In this document: in pieces, positions 11,701 to 23,216 of the stretch
Layout: each line of letters starts with the position of its first letter
Position numbering within the stretch: position 1 is the first letter of the stretch
Source of the DNA: Cymodocea nodosa
Taxonomy: Eukaryota; Streptophyta; Magnoliopsida; Alismatales; Cymodoceaceae
Length of the DNA stretch: 64,000 nt
Direction of reading: 5' to 3'
NCBI GenBank assembly: GCA_036874045.1
Contig: CM072335.1
Location: 7,336,001-7,400,000, forward strand
The notes under the pieces: generated by a model
Seen by the model: only the letters and a program-made list of their open reading frames with translations
What the model was told of the DNA's origin: nothing
The model's database searches: none
Position numbers and translations under genes: made by a program

Positions 11701-12045
11701 GGGGTCGTGGGGCACGATGCAGGCGACGAGCTCAACGTGCTCGTCGATGCCCCTCCTCACCCTCACCAGGATGGACGTCTCCCCCCTCTTGAAGGACAGG
11801 TGGAGGAGCTTCTGCACGCCGCTCCTCCCGTGCTTGAAGGGCGCCCTCACCGGCGCCGACTCTCCGATGCGTATCTCCTCCACTATATCCCCCGACTGCA
11901 GCATGCCCCCGTTCCACTCATCCGCCTTCGAGCTCTTCGTCGCGCACTCGATGGCAAGGACATGCGCGTTCCCTCCTAGCCTACTAGCCCCGCTGCCACT
12001 CCCGTCTTCCGAGGAGGAGTTGGAGCCGTGGCGGTCTATCGGCAT
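8715..12045 (-). CDS. Conserved plant protein of unknown function, four exons
   Basis: The only intact-looking host gene. Exons on the minus strand: 12045-11604, 10107-9824, 9623-9396 and 9188-8715; introns 11603-10108, 9823-9624 and 9395-9189 all begin GT and end AG. The joined frame is 1428 nt (475 residues plus TGA) with no internal stop. It starts MPIDRHGSN with a Ser/Gly-rich N-terminus and carries SGDIVEEIRIGESAPVRAPF, KRGETSILVRVRRG and KKQYVLRSIHDPNYAVSFVD (exon 1), SALSKAQLQDGYVSYPWEKK and FMNVQTEALLTK (exon 2), LANASLYGFEDYHGVDIGVV and KLGFAVSRTEEG (exon 3) and KVLPWMVSSAGAIRCYDTVS (exon 4), then a Pro/Arg-rich stretch and a C-terminal tail. I recognise these blocks as belonging to a family of uncharacterised land-plant proteins, but know no function or named domain. 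I see no signal peptide or membrane segment. Exons are GC-rich, unlike the surrounding repeats. Confidence 0.85.
10108..11603 (-). other. Intron 1 of the host gene
   Basis: 1496-bp AT-rich intron with donor G|GTACGT at 11603 and acceptor AATGAAG at 10108, in phase 1. It contains short simple-sequence runs (TA, CTAG) but no transposon or ORF that I can recognise. Confidence 0.8.
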
Positions 12046-12357
12046 CGCGGTATTCGATGATCTCTTCCTTGATTAATTTTGTCTGTGGATGGAGCCGGCC
12101 GGCCGATCCGTTGGCTTCAGAGGGCCGATTTCTTTGTGTGCGGGAGGTTGTGGGTATTGGGTTGGTGGTCGGCGGAGACCTGACAAATTAACACGTCGTC
12201 GATGTTAATTACGCTTCACTAGGTAATATTATTGAATCTGGTGTGCGATCTCGAGATGGAGGCCTTGGGTTGGTTGGTGGTGGAATAATCGAAGTCTAGA
12301 TTCCGGGGGATTCCCGCGGAGGAGAAGGTGATGATCTCGGCTTCTTCGCCTTTTTAA

Positions 12358-12364
12358 TTTATAG
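12358..12364 (-). promoter_or_regulatory. TATA box of the host gene
   Basis: CTATAAA on the minus strand, about 315 bp before the ATG at 12045. Transcription would start near 12330 and give a pyrimidine-rich 5' UTR of about 285 nt (12330-12046) without a large upstream ORF. Confidence 0.6.
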
Positions 12365-12763
12365 CAGTGAGAAGGAAATCTGAACGATACAAATCAAGTC
12401 CAGAAACGAGTTGATTTGTCCGTCGATCCCAACGTGCGAGGACAGAAACTACTACGGATTTGAGAAGAAAACGGTGGTAATGATTGCTGGCATGACCATC
12501 TCTTTTCAATGTATCGTTGGCCGGCATTGACTTGTGGAAGCCAGTCTTTTTGATGCATGATTTTTTTTTTGTGACACAAGTCAGGCCGTGGAACTTTTTA
12601 GGAATCGAACGGAGGGTCGTCAACATAAAGTTGAGGTTCGCTCGCACCATTAGGATTTTTCTTCTCGTCATTCTCTCTGCTCCTTGTTTTAACATGTATG
12701 TTTATTTTAAAATTAATTGATATCAAGAAAACAGATACTATTACGATATATGTAAAGTTTAGA

Positions 12764-13262
12764 TTTGTTCACACATCACCACTACGGATGTGAGACTTTG
12801 CTTTCCAGGAACTTGCTCTACTTCATTGACATGAACTACCAATTACTTTTTGAAAACAACAAATAGCAGAGAGATAGGGCACACAAGTTAAAGTTGAGTT
12901 CACGTGGATTCTCTCAACTGTGTATTTTGATTCTATGCTCTTCTTTCTGCTTCCAGTTAGGAATCGTGAGTCAGTTAATACCAGCTAGTAGATATAGGAT
13001 AACTAACATCTGTTTGTTCACACATCGCCACTACGGATGTGACGTTGCTTTCCAGCAACTTGTTCTACTTCATCGACATGATCTACCAATTACTTTTTGA
13101 AAACAACAAATAGCAGAGAGATAGGGCACACAAGGTAAAGTTGAGTTCAAGTGGATTCTCTCAACTGTGTATTTTGATTCTATGCGCTTCTTTCTGCTTC
13201 CAGTTAGGAATCGTGAGTCAGTTAATACCAGCTAGTAGATATAGGATAACTAACATCTGTTT
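12764..13262. repeat. Tandem duplication, 249-bp unit x 2
   Basis: The unit starting TTTGTTCACACATC at 12764 is repeated from 13013 with only scattered differences (for example CACCACTACGG against CGCCACTACGG). There are no terminal inverted repeats, so it looks like a simple duplication 0.7-1.2 kb upstream of the host gene ATG. Confidence 0.9.
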
Positions 13263-13591
13263 GTGCGAAAATGATAGAAAAGGAAATAACGAATAAGTTT
13301 AGAATTTATTGAAAATAATAATTATCTTCCATGAAACTTATTTTTATATCTAGAAAAAATGGTAATTTATGTTTGCTACGGTGGATTTTACCTAAAAGAA
13401 CCAACACTCACGACACTTCCTCCCATCATGATCATCCATATGACCCAACCAAGCTTCCGTACAACCTCCCATGTCGACATTCCTCCACTCAAGCTCTAGC
13501 GTCGTCCTCGGGCGACGAGAGGGTGTGAATACGCGAGGGCATGAGAGTACAAGGATGTAAGGGCACGAGGATGCAACCTTGACCCGAGGAT

Positions 13592-13710
13592 AGATGGATC
13601 CAGCGAATAGCGCAGAGCCTTCTATCCCGAGGGACTGGCGATTGCCCGAGAGGAGAGATGGATCAAGCGAATAGCACAGATCCTTCTCTCCCGAGGGGGG
13701 TCTTTACTTT
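13592..13710. repeat. Imperfect 64-bp tandem repeat
   Basis: AGATGGATCCAGCGAATAGC at 13592 recurs at 13656 as AGATGGATCAAGCGAATAGC, each followed by CAGA(G/T)CCTTCT(A/C)TCCCGAGGG. No TIR or ORF explains it. Confidence 0.7.
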
Positions 13711-15099
13711 CTCCTCGGCCACCAGCCCCGTACTACAAAAAGGCAGGGGCGGAGGGGCCTTGAGAGAAAGATTGACCCAGCAATTGAATTTCTTATCAAC
13801 GGATGACAGGGGTTTCCTCGCAAGGGATTTCCCATGGTTTCCTATGAGGTGAGTAGGGAAATTACGTGAACCTTGTGTTTTATACGATGAAAGGGATGGG
13901 GTTCTATTTTTCACCATTTCTAGAGACACAAACAATTTTATTGAACGAAATTAATTTTCTACCATTTTTTTTCCCATTATTTTTAGAGACATAAATACTC
14001 ACATGATCTTCCATTGACTTACAAGATCACGAGTGCCAGATTCAAATCCAAGGAAAACACTATTTAAATATCAAGGAAAGAAAAGTTAGGCATCGCGTCA
14101 ATTGTCTATCTTCATCTTTCAGTTAGATGAACTCTTCAGATGCTTGCTTTTGGATAACAGATGTTCTAGTGGAATTTTCTTTCTTTTTTAAATCTGTGTT
14201 TTGAGATTTGGAAAGCATGTTGGGGTGTCGAGAACTTCCCTGTGCCATGCTTGCCAAATTCTATTTAATTAATTTGATTTTGCATTTGTTTATAAGCCAT
14301 TAAAGAAATAGAAACACACTGACGAGGAGGGCATGTTCGTTGAGGGTGATTGGCTGCTCAACCTTTGAGATCCCCAATCTTCTTCGGCTTCGGACTATGC
14401 AAGTGTGTCTTTCTTTTAATATTAATGTTTTTAGAATTCTCATTTCCTTCCCCAGACTACCTTAGCCCATGGGTTTTGCCTCCGCTATCTATGACTTCAA
14501 TAATATTGTTTGTGAAGATAAATGAGTTAGCCTAACTGGAACGGATGGCTTTATCCTCTAAGTGCGTGGGTTGGCGGGTTCCCATGAATGAATGAATGTT
14601 GGTGCGTGGATCACGAAATCAAAATTCAATGCTCAATGCATGATTAATTTGTAACAAGTGTTTTCTTTTCACAAGTGCACTCTACTAGTCAGATTTGTAA
14701 TTATGCAAGTTCGTTCGAACATGTAATCTTACAGAGAAAATTACTCGTCATCCAAATAGAGGTTGCGTAACCATTCATTAAGTGTTAAATTATAGACATT
14801 TAGGATTGTATAAAAGGTTTGAAACTCTACTCCCCCACATCCAAAGGATGTGAGATTATTGGAGAATTGCGTCAGCAAATAGATTAATTCATTAATTTCT
14901 TAACAGTCGGAGATTGGTGTTTAAAGTTAATGGTGTTTAAAGAATTTCATTAAGTTTAACTATATATAGTACTTAACAGTAGGAGACATTTATGGAACCA
15001 ATTGGTATAGATTATAGGTGCTATGCATGATATTATTTCAAATCAAATAATATTTACGACATCTTGTGAAATTTCAATGTTATACATGAAATTTTCATA

Positions 15100-16966
15100 A
15101 ACATGTTAATTCATAAGTATGAACTCTTTAAGATACATGAAGACAAAAGTATTTCTGAGATGTTTTCCAGATTTCTTGATATCATAAACTCTTTAAAATA
15201 CTTAAGAAAGAATTTTGAATAAAAGGATTTGGTGAGGAAAATTCTCAGATCCCTAAGTTCTAAATGGTCTCAGAAATTAACATCAATTGAGGAATCACGG
15301 GATTTAAATGTTTATACCATGAATGAACTTATAGGAAACTTAACTGCTTATGAAGTTAAATTAAATTAATCACTAAGTCAAAACAAACTAAAAATGAAGA
15401 AAGAAATAGCCTTCAAAATTAATTTAGATTTTGATATATCTACTGATTCTGACGAGGATTTGATCTTGCTGACTAGGAAATTCAAGAAAGCATGAAAAGC
15501 TAGGAAATAGCAAAGGAAGAAAGATGATAAACCCTCAACATCAAAATCACTGAATGATAAGAATTCTTCATCCAGAAAGTATGTATGTTACAATTGTAAG
15601 AAACTTGGACATCTTTCTCTAAATTGTCCTATAAGGAAAAATAAAAAGCATAGTAGGACAAATTAGAAGAAGACGGCTCAAAAAACTTAGAAAAAGTTTT
15701 ATAAGAAAAATGCTTTGAAGGTCACATGGGATGACACGTCAGAAGAGTCTGAATCTGAGGAATCATCATCAAAATCTTCACATTCAAAAGGAGAACCAAA
15801 GTTAGCAGACGTTGCTCATGTGTGCTTCATGGAAGATGAGTCTGAGGTAATATCTGATCCTGAAAGTTATTCAAATTTTAACTTTGATGAATTATTATGT
15901 GCTTATCATGCATTATTACAAAAACTTAAAGTTTGTAAACTAGAAAATAAGAATATCAGAAACTCTTTATCCATTGTGGAAGAATAAAATTGTTTCCTAT
16001 CTACTACTTTAGAAAAGTTTAAATGTGATAATGAAAATCATGCTAGAGATTTGCATAAATTTAGATTTAATGAATGTGTCTTGCATGAACAAATATAGAA
16101 TACAAATGTTGAAAAATTAAAGATAGAATCTGAAAATGAAGTGTTGAGAAAAAATATAAATGATCTCGAGTTAGAGATTCATAAATTAAAAATGAGAGAG
16201 CTAGATTTAAATTCTACCATTGAGAAATGGAATTTAAGTCAAACTAAGTTAGATAAACTAACTAGTACCCTTTCAGGGTCATATAAAATTGACTTAGGAT
16301 TTGATTATCCTAAATATCCTGAATCTCAAGCCAATAAAGGATTTATTAGTTGCAATTCAAGTAAATCTAAGACTAAAATTCCTTTTACCATGAAACAAGT
16401 TAATAAATACTTAGAAGTAGGTAATTTAAGGGATGAATCATACAGTAATAATATAAATCAATGTGATTTGTCAAAATGTACTTCTAACATAACTATTAAT
16501 GTTTCTAAATATCTTGTTTCTTATTTTGGAAATTCAGTTTCTAATGTTTCTAAAATTTCAGACAATTGTAGTAAACTAAAAATTTAGAAACCTAAGCATG
16601 TAATTCAAAATATGTTAGACCAATTACTCATTCTGCATGTGATAAATCTGAAAATTCTTGTGTATAAAAAGATTTTCTATGTATTGAAATTCAAATACAA
16701 GTACAAAATATTGGTATGAACTTACTGAAATGTATGAGCATGACCAAAATAAATTAACATCTGATAAAAATCGATTTGGTCTTGGTTATACTACATCTGA
16801 GAACAAAAAGAATAACTATAAGAGCAATAATGCTATAAGTAAGTATGATGCTAATGATAAGTCTATAGTACTTGCAACAAATAAGAATGTACATGATAAT
16901 GTTAAATTGTTTATAAACAAAAAGAAGAAATATGCGTTTAATGAACTTAGTCCTCAACAACATTGG
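15100..16966 (+). pseudogene. gag, Sirevirus SIR-3 (5'-truncated)
   Basis: Capsid/nucleocapsid gene of a Sirevirus. It begins abruptly inside the capsid domain with MLIHKYELFKIHEDKSISEM; LTR, primer site and gag N-terminus are gone. Then come LVRKILRSLSSKWSQKLTSI and ELIGNLTAYEV, a zinc knuckle VCYNCKKLGHLSLNC near 15585-15630 (CX2CX4HX4C intact), the conserved KVTWDDTSEESESEES acidic stretch at about 15720-15770, and a long coiled-coil-like Lys/Glu/Leu region to about 16590. It ends in the conserved Trp-Val-Pro before a TGA at 16973. Most in-frame stops are TAG at places where relatives have Gln. Confidence 0.85.
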
Positions 16967-17002
16967 GTACCATGAAATTTTTTTTCTTAATTTGTTTTGT
17001 AG
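16967..17002 (+). other. Intron-like segment at the SIR-3 gag-pol junction
   Basis: 36 nt, GTACCATGAAA... then U-rich ...GTTTTGTAG. It follows TGG of the conserved Trp-Val-Pro and holds three in-frame stops (TGA, TAA, TAG). Removing it joins gag to protease in frame. SIR-4 and SIR-5 have the same arrangement. Confidence 0.45.
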
Positions 17003-20000
17003 GAGGAAACAACATCAAAATGGCTCTTGGACAGTGGAGCATCAAGTCACATGACTAGACAGAAAAGTCTACTACAAAATTTTACAAATACCATGAAAGG
17101 AAGTATAACATTTGGAAACAAAAGCAAGGATAAAATCATAGGTATGGGTAATGTTCAAGTAACTCCGACTTGTGTTATTTCGAATGTATATGTAGAAAAC
17201 CTAGGATTTAATTTGTTGAGTGTTATAAAACTAACTGAGAATGGATACTATGTAGTGTTTGAAGATAATGTATAGAAAATTATTGATAAAAATACAGATG
17301 AAATTAAGTTTATTGCTAAAAGAAAAGGTTCTGTATGTATTTTATCTTTACCTTCTAGTGTAGTAGATTTAAATTCATGTTTGCTAGTTGAAACTAGTGA
17401 TGCATATCTGTGGCATAGAAGGATCGAGCATATAAATATGAAACTGTTACATAAACTATCTAGAAAACATTTAGTGAGAGGTTTACCAAAGATTAAATAC
17501 TCAAAGGACTTTATGTGTAATGCATGTGAGTTAGGTAAACTTCACAAAAACTTTTTTACATCCAAAATTGATATTTCAAGCAAGAGAGTCTTAGAACTTA
17601 TACATATTGATCTATTTGGACCAACAAGAATCATGAGTCGTGGTGGTAAATGGTATGTATTTGTTTTAGTAGATGACTTCTCTAGATACACTTGGGTATA
17701 TTTTCTAGCATCTAAGATAGAAGTTTTTGAAAAGTTTAAAAAGTTTTGCAATCTTGTTCAAAATGAACAAAGTGTCTTTGTTCAAAAACTTGGGAGTGAT
17801 CATGGTACTGAATTTGATAATGATCAGATGAATAATTATTGTATAGATCATGGCATTGATCACCAATTTTTTTTTCCAAGAGCATCGTCTCAAAATGGTG
17901 TTGTTGAGAGAAAGAATAGATCACTTCAGGAAATGGACAGAACTATGTTGAATGAACATAAGTTACCTCAAAATCTTTGGGCTGAAGCAGTAAATACAGC
18001 TTGTTATGTTATTAACAAAAGTCACTTAAGACCTCGTGTTAATAAAACTCCTTTTGAAATTATGTTTAATAGGGTTCCAAAAATTTCCTATATGAAACCA
18101 TTTGGCTACAAGTGTTTTATTCTTAATACTAAGGGTAAAAGGGATAAATTTCAAGCCAAAGGGGATGAAGGAATTTTTGTAGGTTATTCTACTAGAATTA
18201 AAGCCTATAGGGTATATAACAAGACTTCTAGAACTATTGAAGAAACCCTCCATGTAAGCTTCAATGAAAATTCTTTTAGAGAATCTCAATCTAAAGCTGA
18301 CAATGATGATATGATCAATTTCCCAAAAGAGTTAGAAATCAATAGAGAGATTGAAGATTTATCTGAGAAAATCAAAAATATGAACTTAAATGATCAAACT
18401 AATGACGAAAGTAATGGACTTTCAGATGTTGATGAGAATATTAAGGAAAATCAGAGAAATTGGCGTTATTCTTCATCACACCCCATTACTCAAGTCATTG
18501 GTAATATTAATGAGGGAGTTAAAACTAGAGCTTCAATAAATTTAAGTAGTATGTGTATGTTTGTTTCTATGGTGGAACTAAGGAATATAGAAGAAGCATT
18601 ATCTGATGAAAATTGGATAGTGGCAATGCAAGAAGAACTAAATTAGTTCATTAGAATAATGTTTGGGAATTAGTCTCTCCACCAAAAAATCAGTCCATAA
18701 TAGGTACAAAATGGATCTTTAGAAACAAAACAAATGAAACTAGTCAAGTTATAAGAAACAAAGCTAGATTAGTTGCACAAGGGTATACACAGGAAGAAGG
18801 ACTAGATTATGATGAAACATTTGCTCCTATGGCTAGGTTAGAAAGTATTAGAATATTATTGGCCTATGCTTGTTATATGGACTTTAAATTATATCAAATG
18901 GATGCAAAGAGTGCATTTCTAAATGGTTTAATTAATGAATAAGTCTATGTAAAACAACCACCTGGATTTGAAGATATTAAAAATCTTGACTTTGTGTATA
19001 AATTGTAGAAAGCCTTATATGGTTTGAAGCAAGCACCTAGATCATGGTATGAAAGATTATCTACTTTTTTAATAGAACAAGGTTATATCATGGGAAAAGT
19101 AGATCATACTCCATTTATCAAGAGAGATGGTAAAGATCAGATTGTTGTTCAAATATATGTGGTTGATATAATCTTTGGAGCAACTTCTGAGAAACTGATA
19201 AAAATATTTTCTAAAGAGATGACTAGTCAGTTTGAAATGAGTATGATAGGAGAACTTTCATATTTTATAGGACTTCAAATTAAGCAAATGGATAAAGGTA
19301 TATTTTTAAATTAGGAAAAATATGCAAATGAAATGCTTAAGAAATTTAATTTTATTGATACAATGATTCAAGGAACTCCTATGAGTACTTCTTTAAAGTT
19401 AGATATTGATGACATAGGAAAATCTATAGATCAAAGAAAATACAGAAGTATGATTGGTTCTTTATTTTTTTTTTGACAACTAGTAGACCTGATATTATGT
19501 TTGCTGTGTGTGCTTGTGCTAGATTTCAATCTAATCCTAAAGAATGACACTCAAGTGTTGATAAAAGAATATATAGATATATACAAAGAATTAAAAATTT
19601 TGGACTGTATTATTCTAAGGATAGTTCAATAGATCTTAGAGGATATACTGATGCTGATTATGCAGGATCTAAATCTGATAGAAAGAGTACGAGTGGCACA
19701 TGTCAATTATTGGGAAATAATTTAGTGTCATGGTTTAGTAAAAAGCAAAACTATGTAACACTTTCTACTATAGAAGCTGAATATGTTGCTACTGCACTAT
19801 GTTATACTTAGATTCTATGGATAAGGCAAACTTTAGAAGATTTTGGATTATCTTATGATACAACTAAGATTTATTGTGACAGTAATTCTGTAATAATTCT
19901 TTCTAAAAATCCTGTATTACATTCTAGAGTAAAGCATATAGAGGTTAGACATCATTTTCTAAGAGATAACGTAATTAAAGGAAAAATTAAATTTGAATTT

Positions 20001-20108
20001 GTGTCTAGTAAAAATGAATTAGCTGATATATTTACAAAACCTCTAAACGAAAATACATTTTGCAACATAAGACTAAATTTAGGTATTTGTAGGCTATGTG
20101 ATGTGTAA
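17003..20108 (+). pseudogene. pol, Sirevirus SIR-3
   Basis: Encodes protease, integrase, reverse transcriptase and RNase H in copia order. Protease: LLDSGASSHMTRQ at about 17024-17060 (active DSGA present). Integrase: zinc-binding HRRIEH...CNACELGKLH, then catalytic IDLFGP, SDHGTEFDND and ERKNRSLQE (D, D, E) between 17400 and 17940. Reverse transcriptase: from about 18700, [14 protein letters not shown] at 19018, and YVVDIIFG at 19157 where the catalytic YVDD has become YVVD. RNase H: ends LGICRLCDV at 20108. Stops near 17274, 18644, 18940, 19006, 19312 and 19809 and a frameshift near 19470 make it inactive. Five of those six stops are TAG; the one at 18940 is TAA. Confidence 0.9.
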
Positions 20109-20968
20109 AATGATTAAACTCCACAAAAAGATAAATATTATTGATGATGTTGTTCACCTCATAGATATTATATACTTATCATAAATATCTAAGTATTATC
20201 TAAACTATTGCTTAAGATACTATGTATTTATTGTAAAATCATAGTAGTATCTTATTGATTTTAAGTAGTTTATCAATTTTAATGGTTTTCACGATTTTAA
20301 GTGGAAGTGTAAATGACAAACATTAAATACTTCTGAAATTTTGAAATTTTGATTAAGTGTTTTTTTTTAATCAAGGAAAGTGCATATGATCATGTATAAA
20401 TTTGACTTGATTGATTAAACTTGTAAAATAATTTATATGTAAATCATCTTAAACTATTAATCAAAAGTATGAACTTATTGATTAATATAATTTAGAATAC
20501 AAATATTGGTTAATTTGAATTTAAATCCTCTTAAGATCTTGATGAAACAATTTAAAAAGACAAACAAACTATTTTAGATTCATAAGAATAGAATGTTAGA
20601 ATAGTTTACAATGTTCTCAAGATAATGTTAAGTGTAGCATATGTGTTGTCTTTGGAAGGAAACATCTGAAACTTGATTTTTAGTAAAGTGTACTAACTGA
20701 ACGTTATGTTATATAAGGTAACATGTAAAACTACCTCTAGACAGTATTTTACTTGTTAGGTTAGTTAACTCAACGAGTTATACTTGAATATTTCGGGTAC
20801 CTTGATTAAATAAACTATATTCAATACTCATTTAAAATCCAAACTCGACATATACATGTTGAGTTATTAGCCTAAAAACCCTATTTAAACACTTATTACA
20901 CAAACACTTAGGTAATTCGTAAACCTTTGTCTGAAAATCTTTCCTGCTTGTTGCTATTACAACCTACG
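20109..20968 (+). other. Spacer between pol and ORF3 of SIR-3
   Basis: 860 bp of AT-rich non-coding sequence. Near 20755-20780 and 20845-20870 it has motif copies (TTAACTCAACGAGTTA; AACTCGACA...TTGAGTTA) of the kind that fill the LTRs. It is shorter than the 2-kb spacers of SIR-4 and SIR-5. Confidence 0.7.
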
Positions 20969-22221
20969 ATGATGGTCTCCAAGTTCTACAAGGGTTGTGG
21001 TAGAGGAAAAGGCAAAAGCAAAGGAGATGCAAAAGGAAAAGAAATAGATACTAATGAAGTTCCACACATTTGGTTCAAGAAGATACTTTGAGTGGACAAA
21101 AGGTTGGCAGAAATTTATAGGGATTACTTCTTTTCTCAAGGTATACTAGATGAAGTTAGCAAGAGCTTCAAAATACTGATGAAAATATTACATATATAGG
21201 TATTCGAAGTAAATATGATAGAGAATACAGAATGAAATACGTTGAAATTGCATTTTTAGAATAGTATGTAAAATATTTGGAAAAAGGTGTAGGTACATCA
21301 ACTAGAATTCCTCAAACTTTACTGAGTGGTACAAGACTACATGCATTTGAGGAAGAACATGAATCAGCTATCCCTACTCCTTTGTATTCAAAACAAATAG
21401 AATCAAATATTGTTGTAGATAAAAGAAAAGTTGATAGTCTTCGAAAGGCTATAGCAATAGAAAGTGCGTTTGAAGAATTAAAGCAGAAAACTTTTATGGA
21501 GCAATTTGAAAAGAAAACAACAATACTTGAAGAGGAGAAACAAAAATTTTATAGAAGAAGGAAAATTAGAAAAATTATGACTAAGGAAACAAAGTCTAAT
21601 GGAAAAGGAAATTTAGATGAGCATTTATTTCCAAAGGATAATGTATGTCTAGACATTATACCTTATAGTGCATCTGATAAACTCATCAGTTTCAAACATA
21701 CTGAAATTGATGAAGATAATAAGACTTTGTTTTCTCTTGCTAGAAAACTTGAGAAGAAATCCAAGTCAAATATGAGCTCAAGTTTTTCTATTAGTTCAAG
21801 TCTTGATGATGTAGAAATTGAAAAATCAGAGCATCAGGCACCTGACATTGAATAAGTTATTACAGATATAATTGACAATGTTGAGGTAGTAACTAGTTCA
21901 CAAGCTGAATTATTTGGAGTAGTAGATATTAAAAAAGTTAAGACTCTAGAAGAGCTAAATGTCAACCAGCCTTCTTCAGAATATATAGAAGTAGAGTTTG
22001 AGAATTCATAGCATGCATTAATGGAGATATATCTATTGAACAAAATGAACAATTACAGACTAATATACTAGTTGTAGAATTTTTGGAAAAATTGAACTCT
22101 GATCATTCTATAGAGACTGAATAGATAAATGTTGAGCATAATGAAGATGTTCCATACACTATTGAAGCTGAAGAATCAAGCTTACCTGAGCAGCTTCAAG
22201 AAAATATTTTCAAAGAGGAAC
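20969..22221 (+). pseudogene. ORF3, N-terminal and middle parts, Sirevirus SIR-3
   Basis: Starts with ATGATG at 20969 and a basic Gly/Arg/Lys-rich N-terminus (GCGRGKGKSKGD) comparable with the MSGRGRGCGRM start in SIR-4. A conserved helical region follows (MEKGVGTSTRIPQ near 21277, then Lys/Glu-rich coiled-coil-like sequence), then the acidic low-complexity middle that matches SIR-2. Stops near 21089 and 21261 and a frameshift break it. TORK-1 is inserted after 22221; the gene resumes at 28193. Confidence 0.8.
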
Positions 22222-23179
22222 TGTTAGGGCAAGTATTGCAGGTGTGGAGTATGCCACAAGTAGTCCAGGTTCAATCAAAAGCTTGTTAACAGTAAGTATC
22301 CGGCAGTTATACATTTTCGGTAGGTTACAAACCTAAGTATTTGGAAATAAAAGTTCAATTGGAGGCTTTGAGTTAACTATCCGAAAGTCAGAAGATTTCA
22401 GAGAGTTACTGGTTGTAACTATCCAAAATGACTTAAAGGACACTTAAGTGGATCTTCGGATAGTTAAGAAGCCAAGTATCCGAAAAGTAATGACTTAAGT
22501 GGATCTTTAGATAGTTAGGCAATAACTATCTAAAGTTCATAAGTTTTTCAAAGGGTCATCGACAGAACCTTCCAAAATGCTTGGAAGGACACTTACGTGA
22601 GTTTTCAGATAGTTAAAATGTAACTATCCGAAAGACATGTAGTTTTCGGAGAGTTATCAACATAACCTTCTAAAAGGACAGAGAGAGAGAAGTAAGTGAC
22701 TTTTCAGACAGTTAAGTCAGTAACTATCCGAAATACCGAATCTCTTTGGACAGTTAACCTAGTACAATACCACCTGTTCAGAAAAAATATTCTTTCCAGA
22801 TAGTTAAGTCTGTAACTATCCGAAATGTTGTAGATTTCGAAAAGTTAAGAAGATAAGGCTTTGAAATTAAGAGTCTCTTCTCCGAAGCATTGTTTCTCTA
22901 CTGTAATGGCTTTTATGTAATTAAAGGTTTATAAACCCTAAGTTGGGTAGTATATAAACCTTTATGATGTTGTAAAATATTGCGGTTGATTGTGCCGAAG
23001 CTTATAAGGAACCCTCAACTCTCCGTGGACGTAAGTTGTTGCTGAACCACGTAAATCTTGTTTCTTCTTTGTATTATTTCTTCTCTTACTCTTCACTCCT
23101 AGCATCGGTGAGTTTAGAGCTAAGTGTTTCAGTATCGTGTCATAGAAGGTTAACTGAACGATCTGTTGAGAAAACAATA
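22222..23179 (+). mobile_element. 5' LTR of TORK-1
   Basis: 958 bp, starts TGTTAGGGC and ends ACAATA (terminal CA mutated to TA; the 3' copy ends ACAACA). It is filled with alternating half-sites of TTTCGGATAGTTA and TAACTATCCGAAA from about 22285 to 22850. Confidence 0.9.
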
Positions 23180-23181
23180 AC

Positions 23182-23194
23182 TAGTATCAAAGCC
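23182..23194 (+). promoter_or_regulatory. Primer-binding site of TORK-1
   Basis: TAGTATCAAAGCC matches TGGTATCAGAGCC (initiator tRNA-Met complement) apart from two G-to-A changes, directly after the 5' LTR. Confidence 0.8.
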
Positions 23195-23216
23195 AAATGT
23201 TCTTCAGTTTAACAAA

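Larger units (their letters stand above)
12365..15099. other. Intergenic region upstream of the host gene
   Basis: About 2.7 kb without a supportable gene. It holds a 249-bp tandem duplication (12764-13262) and a short GC-richer patch with a 64-bp imperfect repeat (13592-13710). The left end holds the distal promoter of the host gene; the right end runs into truncated SIR-3 without an LTR. Confidence 0.6.

Noticed and set aside
11665..12076. Plus-strand open frames of 104 and 135 codons
   Set aside because: Antisense to exon 1 of the host gene; open only because of high GC content.
13720..13960. Possible MITE or CACTA end (TACTACAAAAA near 13729)
   Set aside because: No matching inverted end or target duplication found nearby.
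13331..14535. Small plus-strand open frames (13331, 13658, 14350)
   Set aside because: Short, no recognisable motif, no splice partners or neighbouring similarity; probably chance.
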